NCBI GenBank assembly: GCA_028696185.1
Contig: JAQVHL010000022.1
Coordinates: 1-38,913, forward strand
Source of the DNA: Halothiobacillaceae bacterium
GTDB taxonomy: Bacteria > Pseudomonadota > Gammaproteobacteria > Halothiobacillales > Halothiobacillaceae
Length of the DNA: 38,913 nucleotides
Direction: 5' to 3'
A model generated the notes under the pieces. The model was not told where the DNA came from and did not search any database. It saw only the letters and a list, made by a program, of their open reading frames with translations. The number at the start of each line of letters is the position of its first letter. The stretch's first letter is position 1. Of this stretch, positions 1 to 8,061 are shown one piece after another. Made by a program: the position numbers and the translations under genes.

Positions 1-81
1 GGTCAGCGTGGTGCGCCAGTTATTGAGGGCGCGGATGGTTTGCAAACGACCGAACCAACCGAAGGGCGGCCACGCTTCCAT
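1..81 (-). CDS. Possible start of an ORF running off the left edge
   Basis: An ATG at 81 opens a frame that stays open for 27 codons to the window edge. It begins MEAWPPFGWFGRL. I do not recognise the product. The frame starts just downstream, in the minus direction, of the perfect palindrome at 84-101, and no convincing ribosome-binding site precedes it. It may be the start of a real gene, part of another RHS-like reading frame, or chance. Only sequence to the left of the window would decide. Confidence 0.2.
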   Translation of the reverse strand, partial: MEAWPPFGWFGRLQTIRALNNWRTTLT

Positions 82-83
82 TC

Positions 84-101
84 GGCGGGTTGCAACCCGC
101 C
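84..101. repeat. Perfect 18-bp palindrome, REP-like intergenic repeat
   Basis: GGCGGGTTGCAACCCGCC is identical to its own reverse complement. It begins just past the stop codon of the putative immunity gene. The flanking sequence on the minus strand (GTAGCCCGCAATCC then TGTAGGGCGGG) resembles the dispersed GC-rich intergenic repeats of many proteobacteria. It could act as an mRNA 3'-end stem for the RHS-immunity transcript. No T-run follows, so it is not a canonical intrinsic terminator. Confidence 0.6.
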
Positions 102-581
102 CTACATCAGGGATTGCGGGCTACACGGGCCGGAATATTTATTCACGAATTTTCGCAGTATCTTTCTTTCTTCGGCGCTATAACCTGACTTGTGCGATTT
201 TTCCATGAGCGATGATTTCATTGCCTCTATGGTTTTATTCAATACTGTGGACTTTCTTATTTCACCCTTTCTTATTCTTGTGCAATACAAAGACAAATCT
301 CTCATTATCCTTGAAATGCAATTCAATACAAAACTTTCTACTAGATTTACGGCTTTGTTTTTGTAAATATCTTGACGTATACTTTCCACCGCGGGTGATG
401 AGTAGCCATATTTTTCTGCCAAACGGCCTGATTTATCTGAAACAGGGGGTAGATTACTCGGCCTTCTGCTATTGATCTCAGGATCGTAGGATATTATTTC
501 ACTCACATCCACCTCATCTGGAATTAGTGAAATTATGTGATCATAAACGTTGTCAAAGTCGATGGTTTCGTGGGCATTCAT
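102..581 (-). CDS. Small hypothetical protein, putative immunity protein of the RHS toxin
   Basis: This 159-residue protein is probably cytosolic, since no signal peptide or membrane segment is visible. It is rich in charged and polar residues, with a basic second half. I recognise no family. Its ATG shares bases with the TGA of the upstream RHS gene (ATGA, 578-581), and a GGGAGG ribosome-binding site lies inside the last codons of that gene, so translation is probably coupled. A small unrelated gene directly after the variable end of an RHS protein is the usual place for a cognate immunity gene, and that position is the only basis for the role. The gene is visibly more AT-rich than the surrounding chromosome, a sign of horizontal acquisition. 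The last few codons run into the repeat flanking the palindrome at 84-101, so the natural C-terminus may have been altered. Confidence 0.6.
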   Translation of the reverse strand: MNAHETIDFDNVYDHIISLIPDEVDVSEIISYDPEINSRRPSNLPPVSDKSGRLAEKYGYSSPAVESIRQDIYKNKAVNLVESFVLNCISRIMRDLSLYCTRIRKGEIRKSTVLNKTIEAMKSSLMEKSHKSGYSAEERKILRKFVNKYSGPCSPQSLM

Positions 582-2785
582 TTTCTAACCCTCCCGTCAG
601 GCCAAACACTCTCAGGCTTTTTACCTTGCTCCTTGGCCTTTGGATTTTTCCATCTTTTAAATTGCTTTCCGCCATGCCCGGATGTGTCGTCTTCCCAGTA
701 AGACCCATCCTTCTTGTTTTTCCATCCATGCCAATAATCTTCAAAATCTCCTGGTGCCGTGTCCGGGGTTGATGGGTACCTCTTTATGCCATCACACTTG
801 TCAATTCCCCCCTCACAACTTGCATCCTTCGCCGCATCTGCAACGATGATCCCAAGTCCAGCGCCGCTCATGCCTGCGCACCAGGCAACGAACTTACCCA
901 CCGCCGCCTCGCTGAAGGCGGGTAACCATAGCGCTGCTGGCAGGAACATTGGCTTCACCAACCCCAACGCCCTAACCGTCGACACGGACGAATTCACAGC
1001 AGGACTCGCACCCTGCGTGATGCTCGTCACCTGACTGGCGCCATTCCCCACCGGGTTGAGTGTCGCCACCGTCCCCGTAGTGACATGGGTAATGCCGGTC
1101 AGATCACCTGTGGCATTGTAGACCATCTCCCAACGCCCAGTTTCCGTACCTCCTTCCAGCTCCACTATGCCTGTGGGCAGGTTGCGGGCGTCATACGTCC
1201 AGCGGGTGGTTTGGGCTTCGCCGCTGGGTGCGGCGTTGAAGCCTTGTGCGCCCGTGGCATCCGGGGTCGGGGTTTCGATCCGCTCCAGCAGGTTGCCTTT
1301 GCTGTCGTAGCTGTAGCTCGTGATGAGGTAGGCTTCCGCTGTTTTGAGCGGCAGGTTCCAGGTGGGGTGCCATTGGGTTTGGGTCACGCCGCTGGCCGCG
1401 TCCAGCGGCGGGGCGGTCGTGGCGCTTTGGTAGCTTGCGGGATACGTTGCCTTTTCCGTGACGCGCCCTTGGGCATTACGGGTGTAAAAGGTGACGCGGC
1501 CATCCTTGTTCACTTCGCGGATCTTGCGGCCATGCTCGTCATACACCGTTTGTTGAGTGCTACCGTTTTGCCCGGAAGATGAGCTGATACTTGCGGGGCG
1601 GAGGACGTGCCCTTTGATGACAAAGTTATATGTCTGCTGTTCGGCAATACCTTGGGCATTGAACTGTTTTATCTGAGTTTGTGGTGCGCTCTGAACATCA
1701 TCAGCATAAACAAATTGTGTACGGTCCACTCCACTGGCTCGCTGGGTTTCGTACACACGACCATCAGCATGATAGCTATACGTTCCGATGCGCTGACCAC
1801 TCTCATCGGTTACACCTGTCAGCGCACTTTTATAGAGTTTGTTTTCGTAGTGAAACAAACGGCTGCGTCCATCGGGATATGTGATGGAGCTCAGATTACC
1901 GCTGACATCATACGCAAACAGAAAGCGCTGAACATCGGAAGTATCAATACGGGTCAGCAGCCCCGCAGCATCGTAGCCAAACTTCAGGGTGCGACCAAAG
2001 GGGTGAGCGACCTGAACAAGCTGGTTCTGCTCATTATAATTCAGCGTGGTTTTCAGACCGTTGCGCTGCAGGATGCTGACCAAGCTGCCACTGGCATTGT
2101 AGGTTTCGATGGCATCGCTATCAGCGAGCTTAAGCTGCCAGCCGCTGGTGGTTTGGGTCAATTCATCATCGGTTTCGATGGATGTCCAGGGGCTTGAAGC
2201 GTTGTATCGCTCAAAGTGGTAAACAGCTCCATTGGGACGCACGATATAGGCATTTGTGCCAATCTGGTGCTGTATTGACGCCTGATAATTGTGTATCCAG
2301 CCACCGTTGGCAAGCGAGGTAATGCCTGAATAGCGCGAGCGGTAACTCAGGCTGATCGGCAAGCTGCTTATGCCGCTTGCGGCGATCAAATCTTCCCTGT
2401 GAATCTTAACCCCCGAACCTGGCAAGGTTGGGTTGTTTACTGGACAAGATTCGTCTTCAAAGTTCGGGAGCGATTCCTCGCAATACAAGCTATTTGATTG
2501 AACAACATAGTAGCCAAATACTGTATCTGCAGGGCAGCCCATATAGGAGAATTCCATGCAGCGTTCACCACCGGAAACAGCCCCCATGCCAGGACCAACC
2601 TGATCGATCTTGACGGGATACCGCGAAAAAAGATCACCATAATAATAGGATATGAAATCGCCGTAATCCACCTGGCCTTTACAGCTTTGAAAGTACTGAA
2701 TACTAACTCCGGGCTTGTAGGCAACACCCGCCATAATAGACGAAGAAAAAAATACGGACAAAATCAAAAGCGATATAACGCGCAT
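578..2785 (-). CDS. Sec-exported RHS/YD-repeat protein with toxin-like C-terminus
   Basis: The protein has 735 residues from the ATG at 2785, which follows GAGG at good spacing; a TTG two codons upstream is less likely. It opens with a hydrophobic signal peptide (about residues 1-20), then a short cysteine-containing N-terminal region. YD/RHS repeats follow from about residue 125 to 565, with repeated motifs such as YDAAGLLTRI, YDEHGRKIREV and YDSKGNLLERI. The usual conserved RHS core that precedes the toxin is not seen. After about residue 570 the text changes to a hydrophobic stretch (LPAALWLPAF, GAGLGIIVADA) and then a basic tail of about 60 residues with HGGKQFKRW and SVWPDGRVRK. That tail looks like a small polymorphic-toxin tip, possibly a nuclease, but I cannot assign the fold. 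At 735 residues it is short for an RHS protein, so it could be an internal-deletion derivative or a displaced tip. Base composition falls towards the 3' end. Confidence 0.8.
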   Translation of the reverse strand: MRVISLLILSVFFSSSIMAGVAYKPGVSIQYFQSCKGQVDYGDFISYYYGDLFSRYPVKIDQVGPGMGAVSGGERCMEFSYMGCPADTVFGYYVVQSNSLYCEESLPNFEDESCPVNNPTLPGSGVKIHREDLIAASGISSLPISLSYRSRYSGITSLANGGWIHNYQASIQHQIGTNAYIVRPNGAVYHFERYNASSPWTSIETDDELTQTTSGWQLKLADSDAIETYNASGSLVSILQRNGLKTTLNYNEQNQLVQVAHPFGRTLKFGYDAAGLLTRIDTSDVQRFLFAYDVSGNLSSITYPDGRSRLFHYENKLYKSALTGVTDESGQRIGTYSYHADGRVYETQRASGVDRTQFVYADDVQSAPQTQIKQFNAQGIAEQQTYNFVIKGHVLRPASISSSSGQNGSTQQTVYDEHGRKIREVNKDGRVTFYTRNAQGRVTEKATYPASYQSATTAPPLDAASGVTQTQWHPTWNLPLKTAEAYLITSYSYDSKGNLLERIETPTPDATGAQGFNAAPSGEAQTTRWTYDARNLPTGIVELEGGTETGRWEMVYNATGDLTGITHVTTGTVATLNPVGNGASQVTSITQGASPAVNSSVSTVRALGLVKPMFLPAALWLPAFSEAAVGKFVAWCAGMSGAGLGIIVADAAKDASCEGGIDKCDGIKRYPSTPDTAPGDFEDYWHGWKNKKDGSYWEDDTSGHGGKQFKRWKNPKAKEQGKKPESVWPDGRVRK

Positions 2786-2960
2786 ATACAAACCTCGTTG
2801 TCGTCACTATTTCACCTTACAACAAGCACTTCAATCTAACAAAAAACTCTATGGATTCACAAGGACGTGTTGAAGAAAAAAACACACGGCAAATCCAAGC
2901 GGACGCTTTGGATTGGACGCTTCATCGTCCAGCGTGAAAACCGGCATCCATGGGCGGGGG
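2786..2960. other. Intergenic region upstream of the RHS gene
   Basis: This AT-rich stretch between the Spy-like gene and the RHS gene must hold the RHS promoter. I see no confident -35/-10 pair. A GAGG ribosome-binding site lies next to the RHS start. The drop in GC content begins here, matching the idea that the RHS-immunity unit was acquired. Confidence 0.4.
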
Positions 2961-2981
2961 CTTTCCTCTGTGAGTGCTTGC

Positions 2982-3003
2982 AAAGGCGGGGCGCCAGCCC
3001 CGC
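2982..3003 (-). terminator. Weak hairpin terminator after the Spy-like gene
   Basis: On the minus strand GCGGGGC, a 4-base loop and GCCCCGC form a 7-bp perfect stem (2986-3003), followed within two bases by only three T residues. It sits 16 bp past the stop of the gene ending at 3019. The short T-run makes it a weak intrinsic terminator or simply a 3'-end stabilising stem. Confidence 0.45.
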
Positions 3004-3018
3004 GCGCGCGGGTGTGGC

Positions 3019-3444
3019 TCAGATACCTTCGCGATAGCGCTGTACCACGCGCTCGTACTGCTCGTCGGTGAGCTGATTACGCAGCATCAGCGCGCCCTGG
3101 TTGCGCAGTTCCAGCAGGGATTTGTCCAGGGCGGCCAGTTCATCGGTCAGCTTGTGGATGACCGGCTGGGCCTCGCCCCTGAGAATCGCGTCACGCAGGC
3201 GCTTGCGCCCGTCAAGCACGGCCTGTTCGGCGGACTGACGCTTCGGACGGTTGGCGGCCACCCAGTTGTCGATGGCGGTACGCTGCTCGGCGGACAGCCC
3301 GAGCTTGTCCTTCATGCCCTCCAGGGCCGGCATCAGTTCGGTAATCGGCGCTGACAGCTCGCATTTTTCCTCGGCCTGCGCGGGCAGGGAAAGGCTCAGG
3401 GGCAGCAGCAGGGCGGCGGTGGCAAATACAGCAGGCAAACGCAT
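3019..3444 (-). CDS. Periplasmic Spy/CpxP-like small helical protein
   Basis: The 141-residue protein has a Sec signal peptide (residues 1-24, cleavage near AQA|EEK) followed by an all-helical, charged domain. LSAEQR (about residue 51) and LTDEQY (about 126) resemble the LTxxQ motifs of the Spy/CpxP/CnrX-like periplasmic chaperone and metal-sensor families, and the length fits. The likely place of action is the periplasm, with a possible role in envelope or metal stress; the exact role is inferred only from family resemblance. It lies 74 bp beyond modD on the same strand. That gap, and the end of modD, contain an AT-rich segment (3494-3520) that could supply its own promoter. AAGGA precedes the ATG at 3444. 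Confidence 0.65.
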   Translation of the reverse strand: MRLPAVFATAALLLPLSLSLPAQAEEKCELSAPITELMPALEGMKDKLGLSAEQRTAIDNWVAANRPKRQSAEQAVLDGRKRLRDAILRGEAQPVIHKLTDELAALDKSLLELRNQGALMLRNQLTDEQYERVVQRYREGI

Positions 3445-3518
3445 GAGGGGTCATCCTTGCAAAATGAAAGAATCCTCATCTTATCCATGGACTTCAGTAA
3501 TATCAATATATGCTTATA

Positions 3519-4373
3519 TTAGGATTTCCTTGACTCCATTCTCACCCCCATGTCCGCCGGCGCGGCATGATAGGGGCGTGAGGTGACCAGGAGGTCCACT
3601 CCGCTGCGTGCGTAGTCCGCCGCGCTTTCCAGGGTGACACCGCCGGCGGCGCTGATGACGATGCGCGGGCGCACTTCGCGCACGGCGGTGACTAGCTCCG
3701 CCAGCGGGCGCGGGCGCATCTTGTCCACCTGCAGCACATCCGCACCGGCGAGCGCGGCTTCGATGGCTTCCTCGCGGCCGGTGACCTCCACCATCAGGCG
3801 CTTTTCCGGGCATTCGCCGCGCAGGCGGTCGATCAGGGCGCGCATATCCGCCGGATCGTCGAGGAACTGCCGGTGCTGGGCGAACACCAGCACGGTTTCC
3901 GACAGCCCCATGCGGTGGATGAGTCCGCCTCCGGCAAGCACCGATTTGAACATGAGCTTGCGTGTGCCGGGCACGGCCTTGCGTGTGGTGGCGACCTGAA
4001 TGCCTGGCATCGCCTCCCGCGCGGCCTCCACCATGCGCCGGGTGTAGGTGGCCACGCCAGAGGCATATTCGAGCAGGTTCAGGCACAGCCGCCAGGCGCA
4101 GTGCAGGTGGTAGGCATCCCCGCGCAGCGACAGCGCGTTCTCGCCCGGCGCGAGCCACTGTCCACTGCGGGCCATGTGCGTCACTTCCAGATCGAGCGCG
4201 CGTGCGATGCGTGCCGCTTCCTCGGTACAACTGGCCACTGCGGCCGACTCGCGCGAGTAGATGCTCATCGTGCCGCGCTTGCCGGCCAGGCCCAGCGCGC
4301 GGCTGGTTTCGTCGTGCAGGGGCAGGTCTTCGTCGATCAGGTGGTCGATTTCGGCCTGGGTGAAATGGATCAT
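3519..4373 (-). CDS. modD: ModD, quinolinate phosphoribosyltransferase-like molybdenum-locus protein
   Basis: This 284-residue protein is a homologue of nicotinate-nucleotide pyrophosphorylase (NadC). The ModD subfamily is found next to molybdate transport genes, and its reaction is not established. Family marks are TTRKAVPGTRKL followed by the glycine-rich AGGGLIHRMGLSETVL, then EVTGREEA, DVLQVDKMRP and the phosphate-site-like ISAAGGVTLES. The start at 4373 (MIHFTQAEIDHL) matches the family N-terminus; the frame extends 22 codons upstream, but those codons overlap modB and look non-coding. The start lies 4 bp after the modB stop, so it is the last gene of the receptor-modA-modB-modD unit. 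A true NadC is less likely because of the neighbours and the KAVPGTRKL variant in place of the NadC-like TTPGLR sequence. Confidence 0.85.
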   Translation of the reverse strand: MIHFTQAEIDHLIDEDLPLHDETSRALGLAGKRGTMSIYSRESAAVASCTEEAARIARALDLEVTHMARSGQWLAPGENALSLRGDAYHLHCAWRLCLNLLEYASGVATYTRRMVEAAREAMPGIQVATTRKAVPGTRKLMFKSVLAGGGLIHRMGLSETVLVFAQHRQFLDDPADMRALIDRLRGECPEKRLMVEVTGREEAIEAALAGADVLQVDKMRPRPLAELVTAVREVRPRIVISAAGGVTLESAADYARSGVDLLVTSRPYHAAPADMGVRMESRKS

Positions 4374-4377
4374 CGGT

Positions 4378-5043
4378 TTATGTCTCCCGGGGGTGGGCGG
4401 CACGACGCAGGAGGAGGAACAGCACGGTGGATACCGCACCCAGGCCGATGGCCAGTGCGGCGGCCTCGTCGTTCTCCCCGCTCATGACGCGGTTGTAGAT
4501 GGCGAGCGAGACGGTTTCGGTTTCGCCCAGGATATTGCCGCCGAGCATCAGTGACAGCCCCACCTCACCGATGGAACGGCCGAAGGCGAGCAGGGTGCCG
4601 GTGAGCACGGCCAGGCGGATGTTCGGTACCAGCACACGCCAGAAGGTGCACCATTGCCCGTAACGCAGGGTCAGGGAAGCCTCGCGCAAGGAGGGCGGCA
4701 GGGCCTCCAGCGCCGCCTGCATGGTCTTCACCGCCAGAGGCAGGCCCGCAAGCCAGGCCGCGAGCAGCACGCCCCAGAACGAGAACACCACCTCCACGCC
4801 CAGGCTCGTCAGCCAGCCGCCCAGGAGCGACTGGCGTCCCAGCACGTACAGCAGGGCGAACCCCAGCACCACGGGCGGAAAAATCAGCGGCAAGGTGACG
4901 AATACATCCAGCAGCGCCGTCCAGGGGCCGCGAAAGCTCAGCGCCCAGCCCAATAGCAGGCCACTGACCAGATGCAGCGGGACGCTGAGCGCCGCAAGCT
5001 TCAGGCTGAGGATGAGGGCGGCAAGGCTGGCCGGGTCGTTCAT
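4378..5043 (-). CDS. modB: Second ModB-type molybdate/tungstate ABC permease
   Basis: An inner-membrane permease of 221 residues with about five membrane segments, the size typical of ModB. The cytoplasmic EAA loop that contacts the ATPase is present (EALPPSLREASLTLRYG, about residues 113-129), followed by GRSIGEVGLSLMLGGN, a ModB-type segment. The start MNDPASLAALIL at 5043 was chosen because upstream codons overlap the binding-protein gene and lack membrane character. It lies between the second ModA-like protein and modD. No ATPase gene is in this unit, so it may borrow the ModC encoded at 8962-10026. The substrate is molybdate or tungstate by family; which one cannot be read from the sequence. 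Confidence 0.87.
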   Translation of the reverse strand: MNDPASLAALILSLKLAALSVPLHLVSGLLLGWALSFRGPWTALLDVFVTLPLIFPPVVLGFALLYVLGRQSLLGGWLTSLGVEVVFSFWGVLLAAWLAGLPLAVKTMQAALEALPPSLREASLTLRYGQWCTFWRVLVPNIRLAVLTGTLLAFGRSIGEVGLSLMLGGNILGETETVSLAIYNRVMSGENDEAAALAIGLGAVSTVLFLLLRRAAHPRET

Positions 5044-5059
5044 CGGAGCGCCCGGTACG

Positions 5060-5803
5060 TCACAGCCCGAAGCCGTGCAGAACGGATCGCGTGCCCGATG
5101 CGGCCAGATGCCTGGCAAAGCGCTCCACCCACGCCGCGTTCCGGGCGTCCGGCGCGTCCTCGCGTACCGGGAACGCGGCCTCGATGAGGATCGGGGTGTG
5201 GCTTTCCCCTGGCAGCTCCAGATAACCGCCGATGGCGTCCCCCAGGGCCAGCGCCTCGGTCAGGTTGATGAAACCGGCATCGACCTCGCCGCTGACCAGG
5301 TAGGCCACCACCTGCGACATGCTGCCGACCACCTTGGGCGGCGCGGCGGGCGCAAGCGCGGCGTGAGCGAGGAACTCCTCCGCCGCGCGACCGTAGATCG
5401 CCTGCTTCGGGTCGGGCATCGCCACCTTCCTGAGTGTGGCGAGCTGATCGAGCTTTTGCAGGTGCAGGCCACGCCGCCAGGCCAGCACCGCGCGCCCCTG
5501 CCCGAGCGTGATGCGACGCGAGAAGGCGATGCCGGACTTGTCCAGAAAGGCGCGGTCGCCCACCAGTACATCCACCCGCCCGTCGCGGGCGCTCTGTGCC
5601 ACAATCTGGCTGATATTGCCGTAGAAACGCCGCAGCTTCAGGCCGCTTTCCCGCTCGAATTCCGTGCAAACCGCCTCCATAGGCTTCTTGTAGCCTGCCG
5701 CCGCGCCCAGCAAAAGCCCGTCCGCGCGCGCGACGGGCGTAAGCACCAGGCACAGACAGAGGGCCGGCAGAAGGTTTTGGCGCCACTGCAGCAAAAACCC
5801 CAT
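5060..5803 (-). CDS. Second ModA-like periplasmic oxyanion-binding protein
   Basis: The 247-residue protein has a signal peptide (ending near ARA|DG) and a type II binding-protein fold. Marks shared with ModA-like proteins are LLLGAAAGYKKPMEAV at the N-terminus, FYGNISQIVAQ, GRVDVLVGDRAF, and VSGEVDAGFINLTEAL near the C-terminal lobe. It is clearly different from the ModA at 11003, which has FGPTGKLYAQIK at the equivalent place, so substrate or affinity may differ. A TTG at 5809 would overlap the receptor stop. The ATG at 5803 is preferred because GGGGAG lies about 8 nt upstream. It should deliver substrate to the permease encoded next, after import across the outer membrane by the receptor upstream. 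Confidence 0.8.
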   Translation of the reverse strand: MGFLLQWRQNLLPALCLCLVLTPVARADGLLLGAAAGYKKPMEAVCTEFERESGLKLRRFYGNISQIVAQSARDGRVDVLVGDRAFLDKSGIAFSRRITLGQGRAVLAWRRGLHLQKLDQLATLRKVAMPDPKQAIYGRAAEEFLAHAALAPAAPPKVVGSMSQVVAYLVSGEVDAGFINLTEALALGDAIGGYLELPGESHTPILIEAAFPVREDAPDARNAAWVERFARHLAASGTRSVLHGFGL

Positions 5804-5805
5804 CC

Positions 5806-8061
5806 TCAAAACTCCCCCGCGATACCGACAAATACTGAACGCGGCGCACCGTACTGGTAACTCGAACCGTTACCGGTCACCCCATTGAGTGCGGCGGTGA
5901 AGTTGGCAATGGCATCGTCCGCCGCATTGATCGGCCCAATGTACTCGCGGTCGAACAGATTGCGCACATCGAGGGTTATGGCCAGCGCGCGGCTTAGGTG
6001 GTATTCGGCCCGCGCATCGACCAGCACCACCGACCCGACCCGCTCCAGGTTCAGCACGTCGCCGTAACGCGGCCCGAGGTAGCGTGCGTCGAGCCCCAGA
6101 TTCCAGCTCCCCTGCCGGTAACGGGCGCCGAGCTTGAGCATATGCTCGGGGGTGTCCACCACCTGTTTGCCGGCGCTCGGGATGCTCGCGCTGGAGGACA
6201 GCAGGAGATCCTCGCTGTAACGGAAGCGGTTCCAGCTGTAATTGCCGTACACGGAAAACGCCTCCCCCAGCGCAACCTGCCCTTCGAGCTCGATGCCGTA
6301 GCGGCGCGCATCGGCGCTGTTCCACGGATAGCGCAGGCCCACGGCCGGGTCGTAAACCGTGGACTGCTTGTTCCGGTGCAGGGCGTAGAACACCGTCGCG
6401 CCCGCACTCCAGCCGGCGCCGGCATGGCGCAGGCCAAGATCGATATTGTCCGCCGTTTCAAGCTCCAGCCGGTTCCACAGCGACTGGAAGCTCACCCCGT
6501 TTTTCACGAACTGCGCCTTCTGCGCGTAGTAGTACGGGAACAGGTTCACATCCAGGCCGTAGCTGCGCCCCATGCGGGTGTAGACGCTGGTGCGGGCATC
6601 GAGGCTGTAGGCCAGGCCCAGATACGGCAGCCATTCGTTGAGCGTGCGGGCGGGCGCCGATGCCATCGCGTCCACCCCGCCGGCGGTGCGCGCCGCGTCC
6701 GGGTCGGACACCCCTGCCGCCGCCCCGCCGTTGTTGTAGGCCGTCAGCGCCCCAAGACGCAGGTTCACATAACGCAGACCGACGTCCAGGTTCAGCGCGT
6801 CAAACTGCGCAAGATAGGTCAGGAAGGGCGAAAGGATGCGGTGCCGCTCGTGGTCCGCCAGCACCGTCCATCCATCGAAGGCCAGCCCCGAAGCACTCAC
6901 CCGGTACTTCTGCTGCGTGACCGGCGGCCCCGGCGGCTGCTGGCTGTGCACCCACAGGCCGCCCTGCAGGGCCTGACGCGTATCGAGCTGCCAGTCCAGG
7001 CGCGAGAGCAGCCCCAGGTTTTCGTGGTCGATCATCCAGTGAATCACCCGGCTCTTGGTCGGGTCCTGGGCGTTGAGCGAGCTGAAACGATAGCTGCCCG
7101 ATTCGTTGAGGTAATAGGGCTTGAGCGTCAGACTCAGGCGGTCGGTCAGGCGCCCGCGCAGGCTCGCCCAGACGAAGCGGTCGTCGAAGTCCTGCCGGTT
7201 GTAGTCGTAGTAATCGACCTTTTTCGGGTCCGTACCCCAATCGCGATTGACATTGGAAAAATCGCTCGCCTGCGCGTAATTGAAAAAGCGGTAGGTATGT
7301 CGCGCGTCCTTGTTGAACCCCGCATACAGCCTGGCCTGCCAGCGCGCGCCGCCATCGAGCGACAGCCCGGCGAGGAGGTTCTTGCGGGTGAAATCGCCCT
7401 CACCCTTCCACTTGTCGCCCAAGGTGTAGCTGCCGGAGACGAACCCGGAAAACGCGCCCAGACGCCCGGTGTCCTGACGCAGGAACACGCGGCCGAAGCC
7501 GTCGCTGCCCCCGCCCAGCGCATAGCGTGTGCGCGCCTGGAACGCCGGGGCCAGGGGCACGAGATTGATCTTGCCCGGCAGGTTGGAAAACCCCAGCGCC
7601 TTGTCGACCGGCGCCGCACCGCGATAGACACTTACCTCCGCGACGTTTTCCATGTCGAGAATGCCCTTGCTGCCGCCCGGATTGCCGGTGATCGGCAGCT
7701 CGTCGACATTGCGCGAGGACGCCGGTCCGGTCTGGCCCACCCCGCGAATTTTCAGTGTTTCGTGAAACCCCACCTCGGTCAGCCCGTACGGGTCCGCGCC
7801 CTGCAGGTTGATCGAGGGCGTGTTCTCGATGGCCTTGAACGGCGAGGCCGCGGCGGGACCGGCCGCCTCGCGCGCACTGGCGCCATCCAGATGAGTCACG
7901 CTCGCGGTCTCGCGCAGGTCCTCGCCACCGGACAGCCCGCCCGCGTCCACCCGGACCTCAGGCAGCCTTTCCTCCCCCACGACCGCCGTCGCGGCCAGCC
8001 ACAGGGGCAAAAGCAGGGCAAAACGGCCATGACGCATCAGCAGGGAAGACGGGGGGCTCAT
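5806..8061 (-). CDS. TonB-dependent outer-membrane receptor in the molybdate gene cluster
   Basis: A receptor of 751 residues with a signal peptide, a plug domain (about residues 30-170; IENTPSINLQGADP, then NVDELPITG and AEVSVYRGAAPV) and a long 22-strand-type barrel ending in an aromatic residue (VGIAGEF), as expected for outer-membrane assembly. The receptor stop overlaps or abuts the following modA-like gene, so the two are cotranscribed. This suggests energised uptake of molybdate, tungstate or a metal-chelator complex, but the substrate is inferred only from context; a siderophore or cobalamin receptor cannot be excluded. The start at 8061 (MSPPSSLLM) follows GGAG and the upstream codons are non-coding. 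A possible ModE half-site lies just upstream (8079-8089). Confidence 0.88.
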   Translation of the reverse strand: MSPPSSLLMRHGRFALLLPLWLAATAVVGEERLPEVRVDAGGLSGGEDLRETASVTHLDGASAREAAGPAAASPFKAIENTPSINLQGADPYGLTEVGFHETLKIRGVGQTGPASSRNVDELPITGNPGGSKGILDMENVAEVSVYRGAAPVDKALGFSNLPGKINLVPLAPAFQARTRYALGGGSDGFGRVFLRQDTGRLGAFSGFVSGSYTLGDKWKGEGDFTRKNLLAGLSLDGGARWQARLYAGFNKDARHTYRFFNYAQASDFSNVNRDWGTDPKKVDYYDYNRQDFDDRFVWASLRGRLTDRLSLTLKPYYLNESGSYRFSSLNAQDPTKSRVIHWMIDHENLGLLSRLDWQLDTRQALQGGLWVHSQQPPGPPVTQQKYRVSASGLAFDGWTVLADHERHRILSPFLTYLAQFDALNLDVGLRYVNLRLGALTAYNNGGAAAGVSDPDAARTAGGVDAMASAPARTLNEWLPYLGLAYSLDARTSVYTRMGRSYGLDVNLFPYYYAQKAQFVKNGVSFQSLWNRLELETADNIDLGLRHAGAGWSAGATVFYALHRNKQSTVYDPAVGLRYPWNSADARRYGIELEGQVALGEAFSVYGNYSWNRFRYSEDLLLSSSASIPSAGKQVVDTPEHMLKLGARYRQGSWNLGLDARYLGPRYGDVLNLERVGSVVLVDARAEYHLSRALAITLDVRNLFDREYIGPINAADDAIANFTAALNGVTGNGSSYQYGAPRSVFVGIAGEF

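Noticed and set aside
1607-2197. Plus-strand frame inside the RHS gene
   Set aside because: It is antisense to clear YD repeats and shows no family features or ribosome-binding site.
3494-3520. ModE box before the Spy-like gene
   Set aside because: The AT-rich sequence has TATAT-like words, but neither spacing nor symmetry fits a Mo-box well, and it overlaps the modD 3' end.
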